Of a stretch of DNA of 64,000 nt, positions 37,191 to 50,230 are shown in pieces. The translations under genes and the position numbers were made by a program. Each line of letters opens with the position of its first letter. Position 1 is the first letter of the stretch. Under the pieces are notes generated by a model. It saw only the letters and a program-made list of their open reading frames with translations. It did no database searches and was not told the DNA's origin. Origin of the DNA: Viscum album (Eukaryota; Streptophyta; Magnoliopsida; Santalales; Viscaceae). Where the stretch lies: positions 1,151,742,050-1,151,806,049 of the forward strand of contig OY728165.1 of assembly GCA_963277665.1 (NCBI GenBank), read 5' to 3'.

Positions 37191-38182
37191 TCAAATGGTA
37201 TATCATTCAAATTTAATTACCATGTTCTTAAATAAATTATATTTTTTTTCCTTACTGCTTTATGTATCGTTTTTGAGTGGGTGACCTATGTTCCCTCTCT
37301 TTCAAACTTTTTCTAAAACCATGTATCATTGACGTTATGCTGCATAGTTTGCATCTCAAAATGCCTCTCTTTTTATCTCAAAATTATTTTATGTTATTAA
37401 GTGAATACTCAAAGCTCTTATTTCTACAGGGGTATTCACATATTTTTCAAAATTTTCTATTTTAAATAATGGGATTTACATAAAATTAACTCGTTATCCC
37501 TTTTCCGTGGGTTTAAACTGACATAAAGATCTTGTCTTTAAACCAGTTTTTAAAACGTTATCATTATGAAATGAAACCCATTTGATTTATGCTATATGGG
37601 TTGTTTATGAAATGATTGATAATGATATATGTGGATCACATGATAATAAAGACATGTCAATGGTGCGCCCAGATAGCGCTCCAATGCATTGGGTAAAGAC
37701 TTAATCTCTAGAGATGACCATTTTTAACGACACCTTGGTGAATAACCTTTGTAATTTTTAACGACACCTTGGGGATGGACCTTGGTGAAACGAAACGATT
37801 GTCAATATTAAATGTTGCAGCCACATCTTCACCTTATGAAAAATGTTATTTTTATTATGATGTATCTCATGATTTCATTCTTATGCCTTAAAGTTATTTT
37901 CATGTCCTTATTGATGTATCTCAAGTTCACATGTAAAATGTTTCTCTTGTTTCCCTTACTGGGCCTTCTGCTCACCCTTTCTTTTGATGTATGTCCCCAG
38001 GTTATGAGATGCAGTAATGAACCTAGGATGAACTTAAGGAGAATCCTTTCAAGTGTTTAAGAAGAATTATTTATGTTGTTTTCATTTATTATGTTCCTTG
38101 TTTCCAAGACACTAAACCTTAAAGATCCTCAGTTTTGTATAATGTAATGAAAGTTTATGTTATAAAAAGACGAGATTCTATA

Positions 38183-38187
38183 TCCTC
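38183..38187. repeat. Right target-site duplication of element C
   Basis: TCCTC directly after the last base of the 3' LTR, matching 28866-28870. Beyond it, the minus-strand protease region of element B resumes. Confidence 0.88.
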
Positions 38188-39557
38188 TCTTGTAATTTAA
38201 TTCAGTATATCTACTACTGTGGATCAATATAAGAATAATTCGGTGATGTTTCTTCTCTGAAATTAATTGATTTTACACAATTTTTAAAAATTTAAACATC
38301 CTTATCCTTGCAATATATATATACATCATAATTTGATATCCAATTCATACAGAGAATTATATCAAAGTCAATCATTGGTATGATGTTATGTTTAGATACA
38401 AAATCAAATTTATCTTTCATGAGGGGAACTACTTGACTTGCCTTTGTGGCAAAGATACATCCATTAGGAGTTTTGAATAGAAACTCATTTATTAACCCAA
38501 ATTGGAAATGACAATGTTTCTTGGAAAACGTGGAAGATATAAACGAATTTGATTATCCAGAATTACATAATTCATTGGATATGTTTTAGGAATCAATTAA
38601 TGTACTTTCCAACGCATCATTAGGAACATCATCCTATATGGTTTTAATCAAATAATTATTCACCTGTTCATTAGGAATTTTCTGAGGCTTGTTTCCTTGG
38701 AACTTAGAACAGTCATATTTCATAGTGTCCCATATATCTACAATTTTAACAGTGAATATCATGGAATTTTTTCTTCCCATTTCATTCCTTAGATAGATGA
38801 CCCTATTATCCACACATATAACAGGTTTCCATTCCTTTCAAGCATTTCCCAAGATAGTTCTTTCCCTAGTTCTCACATAATACGAATTTCAACATTCACA
38901 TTTTATTCTTTGGTTTATTACCTTTTCCATGGTTATTATAGTACCGCTTCTAATGACAGTTTCCCTTGAAAAAATTTTATCGATAAAATTAATTTTCCCT
39001 TTTGAGGGAACTTAATACAATTTTATATTATGATGAAAATGTTTGAGAAGCTAAAACATTTGGAAGACTAGTCTTAATACTGCCAAATAAATTATCAATC
39101 TTATCTTCCTAGTCACATAAGTTATCTATGGTAGGCATGACTAGTCCTGGGATGGTAGCCTCATTCTCTGCAACACATTTTTCTCCCATTTTCATTATGC
39201 CAATGAATTATATCTTTATTTTAGTCTATTTCTCTTGAGAGAAATATTTTTCAAAGAGTTTTCCATAATATTCATCCATCATATAACTTATATTTTTTCT
39301 TTGTCTATGGTATTCGAGATCAAGGACCACCATTGTTCAGCATCACCCTTGAGAAAATAACCTGGCAGTGGTACATTTTCATTTTCATTGAATCTTAATA
39401 ACAAGAATATCATTTCAAGGGTGTTGAACCACTGCTCTGATACCACTAGATTAGTAGTCCCACTAAAATATGGGGGATTTTTCAATTTGATATGATCCAA
39501 TATAGTTGTTGCATGGTTATTCTTCACAACATGAGTATGTTTTACCAATATGGTCAT
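38188..39557 (-). pseudogene. Gag and protease region of element B, decayed
   Basis: The intact piece 39288-39557 is a gypsy Gag capsid: PPYFSGTTNLVVSEQWFNTLE and GDAEQWW, each typical of retrotransposon Gag (first motif given in part: YFSGTTNLV...EQWF). A damaged zinc knuckle lies at about 38715-38765 (Cys-stop-Asn-Cys, then GHYEI). The protease region at about 38270-38420 shows IDFDIILCMNWIS, matching the gypsy protease motif around its DxILGMDWL block. Stops and shifts separate these pieces. The protease side faces element C, and the RT that should follow is at 28865 on C's other side. Confidence 0.83.
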
Positions 39558-40136
39558 GATCTAGTCCACTCAATATTGACACTATAAACATACTCAGTGG
39601 GGAAATCCCTTCATTTTACTAGGAGTATTAATTACCCTTATTACCTTAATCGCCATTACTAAAAAACCACATACAAAATATTAGGTTATTAATAATTATT
39701 TATAATATCATCTTGAAAATTACATAGAAGAAATTTAAATTCTATGAATATCTAATATCATAAACATGATTTCTTTGAGAAAAAATTTACATTCAAATTC
39801 TAAAAAATTTATTTTAATGAAAATGTAAATTTTCAAAATAAAATACCATTGGTGTGTGAAACAAATTGTGAAATAAGTCCTTTTCTCATGCAACAGGATA
39901 CCTCAGGTTAGGCCTACAACTCTTTGTCAGACTTTTCTCACCTAGGTACATCTACACCAGAGCCATCACTTCTTTTTTTGTATCATGACAAAGATGTATT
40001 TTCCAGAAAGATCCACATAATCTATTTATTACCAAAATTCCTGAATGTTCTCATATGCTTATCCTCAAAAAATAACTAAGGTATTTTTTCAGTAATCATA
40101 ATTTTCTAATCTAGTTTCCTTGTTTTCTAAAAAAAA
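39558..40136 (-). other. Leader of element B between primer site and Gag
   Basis: About 580 bp of noncoding sequence. Near 39940-39970 the minus strand reads GATGGCTCTGGTGTAGATG, then TACCTAGG, which resembles the leader of element C. I see no gene here. Confidence 0.6.
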
Positions 40137-40148
40137 CCTCTAATACCA
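40137..40148 (-). other. Primer binding site of element B
   Basis: The minus strand reads TGGTATTAGAGG, two bases inside the 5' LTR edge. It matches the initiator Met tRNA type with a C-to-T change. Confidence 0.72.
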
Positions 40149-40150
40149 AC

Positions 40151-43100
40151 AGTTACACTTTGAACCTAAAATCCCAAAGCCGATCATTACATTATTAAAT
40201 TATAATGATTACATGGAATCAAATCATGAAGGAACAATTACTTTATTAGTATTTATGAAACGTGATACATACATGTAACTCATATTACATTGGGATTGGT
40301 ATCAAAACAAAATACATAAAAAACTAATAAGTTGCATCCATGAGAACTCAATATAAGATTTCATCCTCATAAACTGTTGAAGATAAAAAATCAATAGGGT
40401 GAGCTCAATTGATTTGTATGGGATACTGATAGTGTAACCAAGAATCAATAATAACAAAATCATAAATAATTTGGCATAATCAATATGGCATGGTGAATAA
40501 ATGAAAAACAGACTCCATTAATAATCTGTGAATGAAACTGAATCCATAGGATTTTTCATAGTGAAAAACTAGTGGATTGTTATAAGATAAAATAAATAAA
40601 TAATTATGCTTATTAATTGGGAATCAGGAATCTGGAAAATGATAACACTATACAATCAAAACGATATTATTATATGGGATGACACCAGTATCATTTTTGG
40701 AAAAAAATTGAAGGGTTTGCCACCAACAGATTTGCCTCATGAGAACTATTAATACATAGAGGGGCTCTATATTTCACTTACCATTACTAAAAGTCCAAAT
40801 AATTATTTATAAATGTATTTAATACATGTAAAATATGCAATCTCAATATTTGTATAGATTAGACTATACAAATTTCTCATTTTTTCCATAGTTAAAATAA
40901 AATTCTAAATAAACATTTTATGTAAAAGGTTATACGACTGAAGAAAATAATAATATAAATGAATCTAAAAGATGGATATATAATAGATTTATAATTTCAA
41001 TTGGAAAATAATCTATAATGGGCAGTGGATACACTACATTTGAATAATTTATGTCCATAATAAAATTTAAATGATAATGAAATCAAAATTGAGACAATGT
41101 CCCCTAAAACGTTGTAAGGAATTGAGTCGTATGACCAAAATATAATAACCACAAAATGAATCATATAATAACATAATCATAAATATAATCATTAAAATAT
41201 GAATGGAATGGATGTACATAATACACCACAAGAAAAAAATAAGTGGTTAATAATGGTAATCTCAATGAATTAAAAGTGAGAAAAGAAACCCCATACCGTA
41301 TGCCGGAATGTTTTCTAGATTGATCTTAATTACCTATATAATCAAATTCTAATTCATTAATTAATCATTCCAGAACCAATACAACATTTAATTATTTTAT
41401 TATATCATTTTTAGAGTCATTAATTCTATTTTTATTGTTTTATTAGTTTCATTTTTATTATTTTGGAATCATTAACTTTGTTGTTTTCATGATCTGTTTA
41501 TGTGTATTCTTGAATGGATGTTTGTTTGAAATGTTATCAAACAAACATAATTGGTAATATATATTATTAGTGACCTAAACTATATATAACTAATCTTATA
41601 ATTATTTTTCTTACATACCATAATGATTATTTTAATTAATATATAATGATAAATGCTAGGATTAAATTGGCGGTTTTTTTGCATTATGAACAAGTTTTGT
41701 ATTATAAGGATATATTATGAGTGTATAAGGATTAATGAAAATAACATAAGATGAAATAAGTATATTCTGATATGTTCCAACCATTAAAATAGTTACATGA
41801 CCATAATTGAATATGATAATAAAAATTGAGAACCCACCATCATTGAATGTGATGAATTAACACATATTAGATGGTGTTTTGATTTGTAGTATAAGAGGAG
41901 GGGAAAAGAGAGATGGTGATGATATGTTCCATTAGAATAACTAAATTATAGTTCATTTAATGTACAATAATTGTAATAGAATTTTTATTATGAGAGGATA
42001 GAAATGACAAATAATAGAATGGAACTCAGAATAAAAAAAGTTGAGAAATCCATCACGAGAATTCGACAACCTAAGTACATAACATAAAAATTCACCAAAT
42101 ATTTTTATAAGGGAAAAGGGGTCTCTAATAATATTTAAAAAATATGGAAAAAAATGGTGATTTGGAATGATATATCTGAATATAATATAATTTAAAATAA
42201 AAGAGAATAACAAAAAATGAATGATTTAAAAATGGAACTTTGGTAGACTCCCTTACCTTGTATAGTAACTCCAAAAACATGGTGGTTGGGACCCTCGGGG
42301 ATTTATGACATCAATAAAGGACACATAGAGAGGTAAAACTACCATATATTTGATTATAATGGGTTAGGAATGAAATAAAAGGAGGGAATGAGTGGATATT
42401 TATATTAAATGGGAGATAGTTTTTTTTATTAATTTGAAAGGGCATGTCATTAGTGGTTTTTGCAAGACCATGGGAATTCCCTTGGAATTTTATACTGTTA
42501 TTAGCCACATGGGACACCACATATCATATTTCACTATAAAACAGTCTTCCATCCATTTATAATAATTATCTCCTCATTTTTATAACATTATGATCTTAAT
42601 AAACATGCCTAAAACTCAAAACCTTATTTTTACTATTAATGAAAAATTCATTTATTTTAGAAAATTCCCAAAAAATCACTATAACCATTTCTCAATCTAT
42701 ATAATTAATAATGAACTATTTTTTTGAAATAATTTTCAAGATATTATTAATTAAATTTTTAAATGAAATCATTATTTATTCGACAATAACAATTTTAATT
42801 CCATAACTCATCTTTTTAACACCTTGAATTTTTTTCAAAAAAACTAATTTCCGTATAACATTATGAATATAAAATAAAAATATGAATTAAAATATATAAG
42901 TTTCATATTACTAATCATATTACTATTTATTATGGTTTGTTAATATTCATCGAAAAAACAATTTGATTCTATTAGACTCCAAAAAAACATACTGAACACA
43001 ATAGTAGAAGTTCGTTTTTTGAAATTCAGAACACAGATGTAAAAAATTTATGTTCAATGGTAGGTTATGTATTTCACCTATATATATCCTAGTGTTTTTT

Positions 43101-43178
43101 CATAGATACTTATTTATTATTTTAATAATGGTTATCTAATTAATTGCATGTATTTAACATAAATATAAAAAAATTTGG
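40151..43178 (-). repeat. 5' LTR of element B
   Basis: Aligns collinearly with 22857-25860. It begins at the primer site and ends in an A-rich run where similarity fades, so the right edge is good to about 15 bp. A clear target-site duplication was not found, which fits the age of the element. It contains TATAAATA (minus strand) at 42397-42404. Short ORFs at 41953-42213 and 42311-42520 look like chance. Confidence 0.8.
42397..42404 (-). promoter_or_regulatory. LTR TATA box of element B (5' LTR copy)
   Basis: The minus strand reads TATAAATA, at the place matching 25103-25110 in the other LTR. This is the copy that would have driven transcription of element B. Confidence 0.6.
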
Positions 43179-46100
43179 GTTTAACTTTTTCATTAAAATA
43201 TTATTATTAATGGTTAAATTTTCATCTCCCCTTTTTCATCATTATCAATTTTAATTATAATACAACATTAATGTAATTACTATATGTAAATAAATGTACA
43301 ATTTTACATTTAATAATTTCTAATTTCGTTATATTGTTTTTATAATATGACAATTTTATGTTGTGAAAATAGGTTATCTTTTTTATATTTAAAAAAGTGT
43401 AAAATTGATAAATATATACTAAATAATAGGGATTTACTACCATCATGAGTATTATTAATTGATAATTTTACTATATAAGTTTATTTGTTTGTTTAACGAG
43501 TTTCTAATTTTTTGTTCTTTAATGAAATATCCATTTTAGGTGTTTTAAAATGAAAGTTTATTTATATCATTAATTTTACATGAATCTAGAAAGTATATTT
43601 ATATTTTTATTAAATGCAATAATTTATCAAATTTTATTATATAAATTCATTAAAATAGTTTTTAGGTAATTTTCAATCCTCATAAATTATTCATGAATAC
43701 AAGTTAGAGTGATATGTATCTCAATTTTTAGAGTAAATGATTTTTGAATCAATGGAATATATGATTGAATTGAATGAATATATTATTATATTTATTTGGG
43801 TTTCTATAAATTTGGTTGTAGGTTTGATATAATTATTATTTCCCATGGTACAAAACTTAATATTCAGTTATTATAAATAATTTTTCATGGAAAACATTGA
43901 TATCATTTGGAAAGATAATGATCATTTGTTTTAATGGAATCCATACAACATAATAAGGTTGAAAAGAATGTTTTTAAAGAAAATAAATTTAGGAAAACAC
44001 ATGTTTTAAAATAAATGATCTTGACTATGATTTTAATGTTTTTCATTTTATATTATTTTAAAAACAATTATTAACTGAGTTTTTTTCATGAGTATTTAAT
44101 GGATTATTTTTAGAGCATGGATAAATAAATAAACGGAACACATTCAATGGGAATCATGAATTTATATTTTGGCGAACATATTTTATTATTTTTATATCTC
44201 TTATATATATTTTTTCTATTATACCAAATGATTATATATCAATAAAAGGAAATAATGATAATTATTTACTATATTAAGGATTATCTGTCCACTACATGGA
44301 TTCTTCTAAAAGTAAAACAAGCATCTTTTTTTATAAAACTACAGTTTTCATTTAAGATTATTTTTTATTAAAAACCATCGTTTGAGTATATGTTCTTACA
44401 TTTTTTAGGTTTTTTATATGATTGAGTTCCTCATTATTCCTAAAAACTGTAAAACAAAATGATCATCACAATATATGAATGATTAATTATTAAAATTAAA
44501 GACACAATATTGGGATTTTTAAAATACAAGTTATTCTAAGTGGTATCATATCATGATTCCTATAATATTATTAGATATTATGATATTAACTAAATTAATT
44601 TGAAATAATTGTTTAAAACAACTGGAAATAAACCATCAATTAAATAAATATTTATAATGTCTAAATATACATCATCTAATAACTGTGGTGAGATTTATCC
44701 TTATATGTTTCATGTGAATTATGTCAAGTGTTATTAATTTGGTATATTAAGACATTTTGCATCCGGTTTTGATGAAAAGATTCATTTTAATAGTCAGACT
44801 AAATATGATGAGAAACTGGAAAGATTATTTTAATGAAATGATATGGTCCATTTTAATTATTCAATTTTCAATAAAGGAATAAATGAGGAATAAAATTATA
44901 TCCATAAGAAGATGAGTGATAAAAAATTAATCATTACATCCCCATAAAATAGATTACTATAAAATGAACTAGTGAAAGATACATTAATATTTCCATGAAA
45001 ATTATAATGTATATTTTGATACATGGAGTACACCAACCATTATTGCATTGTAATGTACAATTAAAATGTAAATATTACCTATTGAAAGGTATAAAAAACA
45101 TTTCATAAAATCTCATGGTGGAAGTATTATAGAATTTATATAAATATTCATATGTATATCATTGGAATGATCATTCTTGTAAATAATTTTTTAATAACTA
45201 TAGTTGAATTTTATGTTATCCTAAGTAATAAGAGATTTAATTTTTTCAAGATAAGATTTATTAAATATCCATGCATATAAGGACACTTTATATTCATACG
45301 TAAATATCACATTTCTTATATGAGTATTTAATAAATATCAAAAACCCATAATTGAGGGCCATATTATTTGACTTTCATTAGATTCGAGTAAATAAATATT
45401 TTTAATGGATGAAATATCTTAATTATTTCACACAAATAAAACCTCACTTTTTACTCCTCATAGGAATACTCTACCAAATTATTTCTTCATATCCAGGGAA
45501 AGAAACTTAATAATGGGTTATCTTAGATGCTTTATAGATATAAAAATAATAGAGATAAGTCTATGGTAAAATGAAATAATAAGATATGTTTAATGGTATT
45601 TTATCATGTATATAACCTATGATGATCCAACCTAACATTTAAAATATCATAAACATGTGTCCGAGAATAAAAAATTATGATTTTAGAAAACTTGGGCCAT
45701 ATTTTTGATAAACCATAGCAATTAAATCATGAATCATAAACTCATGTCCTAATATATTTTGAAAAAAATAAATTATGAAACTGAAGTAATATTTTTGGGA
45801 TAAATATAAATACAATCAAAATAGAGGATAAGTAATCATAACATATTTCCCACTGTTTATCCGGATACACCTATTTCATATAGAAGATTGAAACTCAATT
45901 TTTTTCCTTAGTGGATCTACCCAGTAAATGGTTTCCCCATCATATTATTAATGGAAATAAGTATTTAAACATTGAACTGAAGGGATATAAAGGTCCCACT
46001 TATATAATAATAAAAACCATACATGCAAGATACAAAATATTATGAAATAGTCATAATATAATTACAACATAACCCATCTAATAAAAATTTATATCATTAG

Positions 46101-49100
46101 AATTTCATCAATTAACCATTGAAAACATTTTTATTAATAAATGGGTTCTGTAAACATGCCATGAAAATAAAAATTATGAATTTAGAGTAACAATAAGTAT
46201 AATCTCATTCGATATTATACCTATTAAACCATAAGAAAAGTCAAAGGAGTTCATATTAGATAGATATTAATTTTGAAATATTAGATGTAAAATTTCAAGG
46301 GGAAAATATCCATTCCACAATGAAAAAGACTTTTTTAAAAGTTAAACATTGAAAAAATAATTTGAATTAAAATTAAACATGAACAAAAAATAATGGAATA
46401 AACAAAAATCATATAAAAATATATTAACTAAAATATCATTACCACTTGGAAATAAACTTTATAAAATATTACACATTTTCAATATCTCTTTCTTCAAAAC
46501 AATATCGAATCAAATAATGAACCATATAAAAATATCATAAAATATGTAAATTCAAACTTGTGCACATATATATTTAATGATTTCTTTGAGGATTTTTTTT
46601 AAAAAATTATTATATTTTTTAAAAATGGATACAAAAAAGAAGGAATGTTTGATAGATGAGAGGAAAAAATTATATTTTCCATAAAACACTATAATTTAAT
46701 TCTTAGTACATAAATAGGAGAAAATATTGGAAAAATATTTATTATAATTAACTAATAATAGAATTATTAAATTTTATATATTATTTGGAGATATATGATA
46801 ATATTTTATCATTGAAATCATAAATATAAACAATTCCGATAAATTATGAAATTACATAAAAAATACTTATCAAAATTTTAACATTAGATAGTAATATCCA
46901 TAAAATAATAACATTAAATAATACAAAAAATATCATTTGAATAAATAATATTATAATATTAATTATAAAATGGTCATTATATAAACCACATAATAAATAT
47001 AGGTTGAAAACATATCATTTTTCCCATGAAACACATATTGAGATACATATAATTTTATAGTATTGTAACATTTAAACCATATATCAAAAGATAGAGACAT
47101 TATATAATGTTTATGTAAATAAATATAATTTTCCGGTGAATAATCATAAAGTAAATCCATGTAATTTATATACACTATATAAAATAAATAGGTGGTTAAT
47201 ATCGAATGGGTCTCATTGAAGGAAAACTGGGACAGAAATACAATAATTTATGTCTTGATTTTGTTCATACACATTAAAACATCCTATATAATAAATATAT
47301 TATTACTATGAATCTGTTATAGTACCATAATTATATATATAATACCCTAAATTATCTATGGATAACTATTCATTAACTATTTTTTAATAATTTATTTTTT
47401 AAATTATGTTTCTATGTAATAACAACATTGTTTATCAATTATGATTTAGTTTGGATTTTCCATCCTTTCCCATGTATAATTATTCTATCATCTCAGAAAA
47501 ATTAAAAATGATATAATGATCATATATATTTTTAATATATGTATATATTGTAATCCATTAAATTTATAGATATAAAATTAAATACAATATTCAGGGGGGG
47601 TGTAGGTCGTATGTACATGTAGGTGTTGTTACCATTTTTTTCAGAATGACCGATAGATAAAATGTTAAATAAAAAATTACCCCTCTATAATAATTTTAAT
47701 TCCATAAAAATATATATATCACATAGTTTAATTTCAAAATTCATTATTACCTTCCCTATAATGTGTAGTTGAATAATGAATCACATCGCTCTTTGAGTCA
47801 ATAATGTGTCATACACATGAGTGATGTTATCATATTCCCACAGAATAGAATGTAAGAAGGTATATGTAATATATTAATTTCATAAGAATAAATATTTTCT
47901 TTATATATTATTTATTTATTTAATATATCTTCATTATCATCCATTTAAAATATAAATGAAAGCCATATTACATCATTTTTGAGGTGGTAGTCTGCCGTAC
48001 AGTCAAGCGACATTATTAATTTCCAACGGGTTTGAAGATTTGAATTTATATATTGTAATATAATTATATGGGTATAATAATATCATAAATTTAATAATTA
48101 GAGAATTTTAAAAATCAATATATCAATCCTTTATAAGAGGTGTTGGTGAAATAATTCATCATTTCGTATGGTGGCACTCTGTCATACACATGATCAATAG
48201 CCTTTTCCCACTTTAGAGATGAGAATATAATTGTAGGTCATTAACATAATATACCAAAAGAATTTTACATGGAAGAAAATTATGTAATTATATAATCATG
48301 GATTAATAATAATTGGATAATGAGGAAGAATAAAAGAAATAAATTCTTGTTTAGGGACTCCACCTCTTCTTTAGATAACATTTTTTTCGTTTACACCAAA
48401 ATATATCCTAGGTTTTCTTTCTATAAAATAAATAGTTATAAGAATAATAATAGGTAGTTAATAATGTAATTTGGGATATAATTTTCTAGAAAACCTGATT
48501 AGATAGTATTAATAGGATAGGAATATGGGTGGCCTTTTATAAACGAGGTGACTGACACACTAATGATTTTAAAAAAATAAAAAGTCACACCAATATTTTT
48601 CACATTACAAAAGGCTCGAAAATGGGATATTATAGATCTTTATAGGATAAAAAATCCATATATTTAATTAAAAAGGGTTTTTACTAGTTTATAAGTCATT
48701 TTAACAATTATTATTACTTTCTAATCCCCAGGTAAACTCGTTTCCACCTTAATAGAAATTATTGATTTATACTTCTTTTTTCTATTCACAATTTTCTAAA
48801 ATTAAGATTAACTTATTATAAAATACAAATTATTCTTGACTCTAAATATGAAATTTATTTTTTTCTTATTCCCTTCATAGAATATGGATAATATATTTTC
48901 AAATTAATCTCATGGACATGATGACAAATTCGTCTTCTAGAGAGAATATTGTCAAAATTTAGAACGAATTATATAATAAAAATAAATATAAAATCGATTC
49001 CTACAAAATATATTGTACTAATATTTATATTTTCAAAAAAGAATTAGATACATTATTTACATTATTAATGGGTTTTTAATTTTTTTAACAGAAATAAAAA

Positions 49101-49914
49101 TTCATAATGAAATCTCGTTTTTCCACCATTCACAACAATTTTTTTATTTTCTTAATATTTTAAACTAATTTTAAATTTTTGACTACTATATGCTTATTAA
49201 AAAACTGAAATTTTTTAAAATAAATTTTCATAATGTGTAAAAAGTAATATAAAAAATAAGTACATCAAATTTGATAAATCTGATTTTAAGAAAAATCTTC
49301 TTTTTAAGTTTAAAATTGGATTTAATTATATTAAATCAATATATATATAATTATATTATAATAAAAAAATTAATTGAATAAATATTTTTTATATTTCTTG
49401 AAAACAATTATCCAAAAGTGATTTACTTATTTTCATTAGATAATTCACATTTATTCAAAGACAATTTTTTCTTAAAAAATTAATTACTTTATCTTCAAAT
49501 GGTTTTAATTTTAATATATAATTAATTGGTGACCAAAGAAGTCATTATATGTAAATGTTTAAGATATATATTATCATAAAATTGGATTCATTATCCAAAC
49601 CTACCATTCATATAAAAAAGAGACAACTATCATATTAAATAATAATATTTTAATACTATGACATGTTTCATTTGAACACAATGTTGAGTGTAATGAAAGA
49701 TAAACACTATAATGTATGTTATGAAAGATAATATAAATTTTTTGTTTAAAAAATTCTAAATTCATTGTTTAGTGTAATGAAAACTACAGAAAATAATAAT
49801 TAAATTAATATGGAAATACAAATTTCTCATAAGATCATAGGAAGTTACATTATACACCCCATAAAATTAATTCTTCTATTGAAATTCATAAATTTTGTAC
49901 CAAAATATGAGGAT
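43179..49914. other. AT-rich DNA, probably the LTR side of an old gypsy element (E)
   Basis: No gene recognised. The stretch 45600-46120 is a diverged direct copy of 52850-53380. Shared anchors are ATTTCCCA near 45845 and 53102, ATACACC(T/A)ATTTCATATA at 45865 and 53122, and GTCCCA at 45993 and 53248. The offset is constant at about 7255-7257 bp. Since a gypsy pol C-terminus lies just to the right (49915), this block may hold a decayed 3' LTR. Its edges cannot be placed. Confidence 0.45.
47590..48270. repeat. Diverged tandem repeat, period about 188 bp
   Basis: The two clearest units, at about 47790-47880 and 48160-48250, share GTCATACACATGA, a CCCAC block and a TAATATA end. They are about 375 bp apart. 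Intermediate and earlier units at about 47596 and 47980 fit half that spacing but are weak. It could be an old satellite or an LTR array like the one in element C. Confidence 0.4.
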
Positions 49915-50230
49915 ACATATTCCCCATTACATCTTCAGGTTCCCAAATAGAATTCTCATGCTAGTGGTTTTACCGAAAAATGTTTTCCATTTGAGTGGTC
50001 TTTTATAATTTTTTTACTCTAGACAACATCAACCCATTATTCCATATAAGAATTATATTACTTCGGTAGTATGATCTCTGAGAATATTACATGTGATATA
50101 ATAGGAATATAATTACTCAGGTGAGATAAATGGAACACATCATGTGTTGGCGAATATTTGGTGGAACCTCTCATCTAAATTCTACTATCATGGTATGATC
50201 ATGAATTTTCAAGGGAATGATATACGAACA
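49915..50230 (-). pseudogene. C-terminus of another gypsy integrase (element E)
   Basis: Read on the minus strand, a broken frame shows EVPPNIRQHMMCSIYLT (about 50120-50175), which matches the LPPxLSxVHxVFHVS block. Then comes an NH.HENSIWEPEDVMG stretch (about 49930-49965) ending in MYPHIL, the chromodomain-like tail of chromovirus integrases. Stops interrupt both. It is a separate element from B, because B's own copy of this region is intact in place at about 25916-26300. The rest of its pol is not visible upstream. Confidence 0.7.

Larger units (their letters stand above)
28871..38182 (+). mobile_element. Element C: non-autonomous gypsy-type element nested in B
   Basis: A 9312-bp element with two LTRs of 3824 and 3823 bp around only 1665 bp of internal DNA, flanked by a perfect TCCTC duplication. 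It has a primer site of the initiator Met type (32697-32708) and a purine tract (34347-34359), so it has the marks needed for reverse transcription. I found no gag or pol in its interior. The LTRs make up about 82 percent of the element. It is best described as a LARD-like or deletion-derived non-autonomous element; gypsy affinity is inferred from the TGTAAC terminus, 5-bp duplication and purine tract. LTR divergence in the U3 ORF is 15 of 270 bases, so it is much younger than B. Confidence 0.92.
34360..38182 (+). repeat. 3' LTR of element C
   Basis: Starts TGTAACGACC and ends GATTCTATA, then the TCCTC duplication. It is collinear with the 5' LTR and differs by roughly 5-8 percent in the parts I compared. 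It carries the same features: the U3 ORF (34591-34860), the TATA box (35808-35815) and six tandem units. Confidence 0.95.
22857..43178 (-). mobile_element. Element B: old Ty3/gypsy element split by element C
   Basis: Read on the minus strand from right to left: 5' LTR (about 40151-43178), primer site, leader, Gag, protease, then the inserted element C, then RT, RNase H, integrase with a chromodomain-like tail, and 3' LTR (22857 to about 25860). The order PR-RT-RH-IN defines Ty3/gypsy. LTRs of about 3 kb and the chromodomain-like C-terminus suggest a Tekay-like chromovirus, which is inference. Removing C leaves about 11 kb, a normal length. The two LTRs have diverged by roughly a fifth in the parts I compared, and the pol frame is full of stops, so the element is old and dead. 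Confidence 0.87.
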
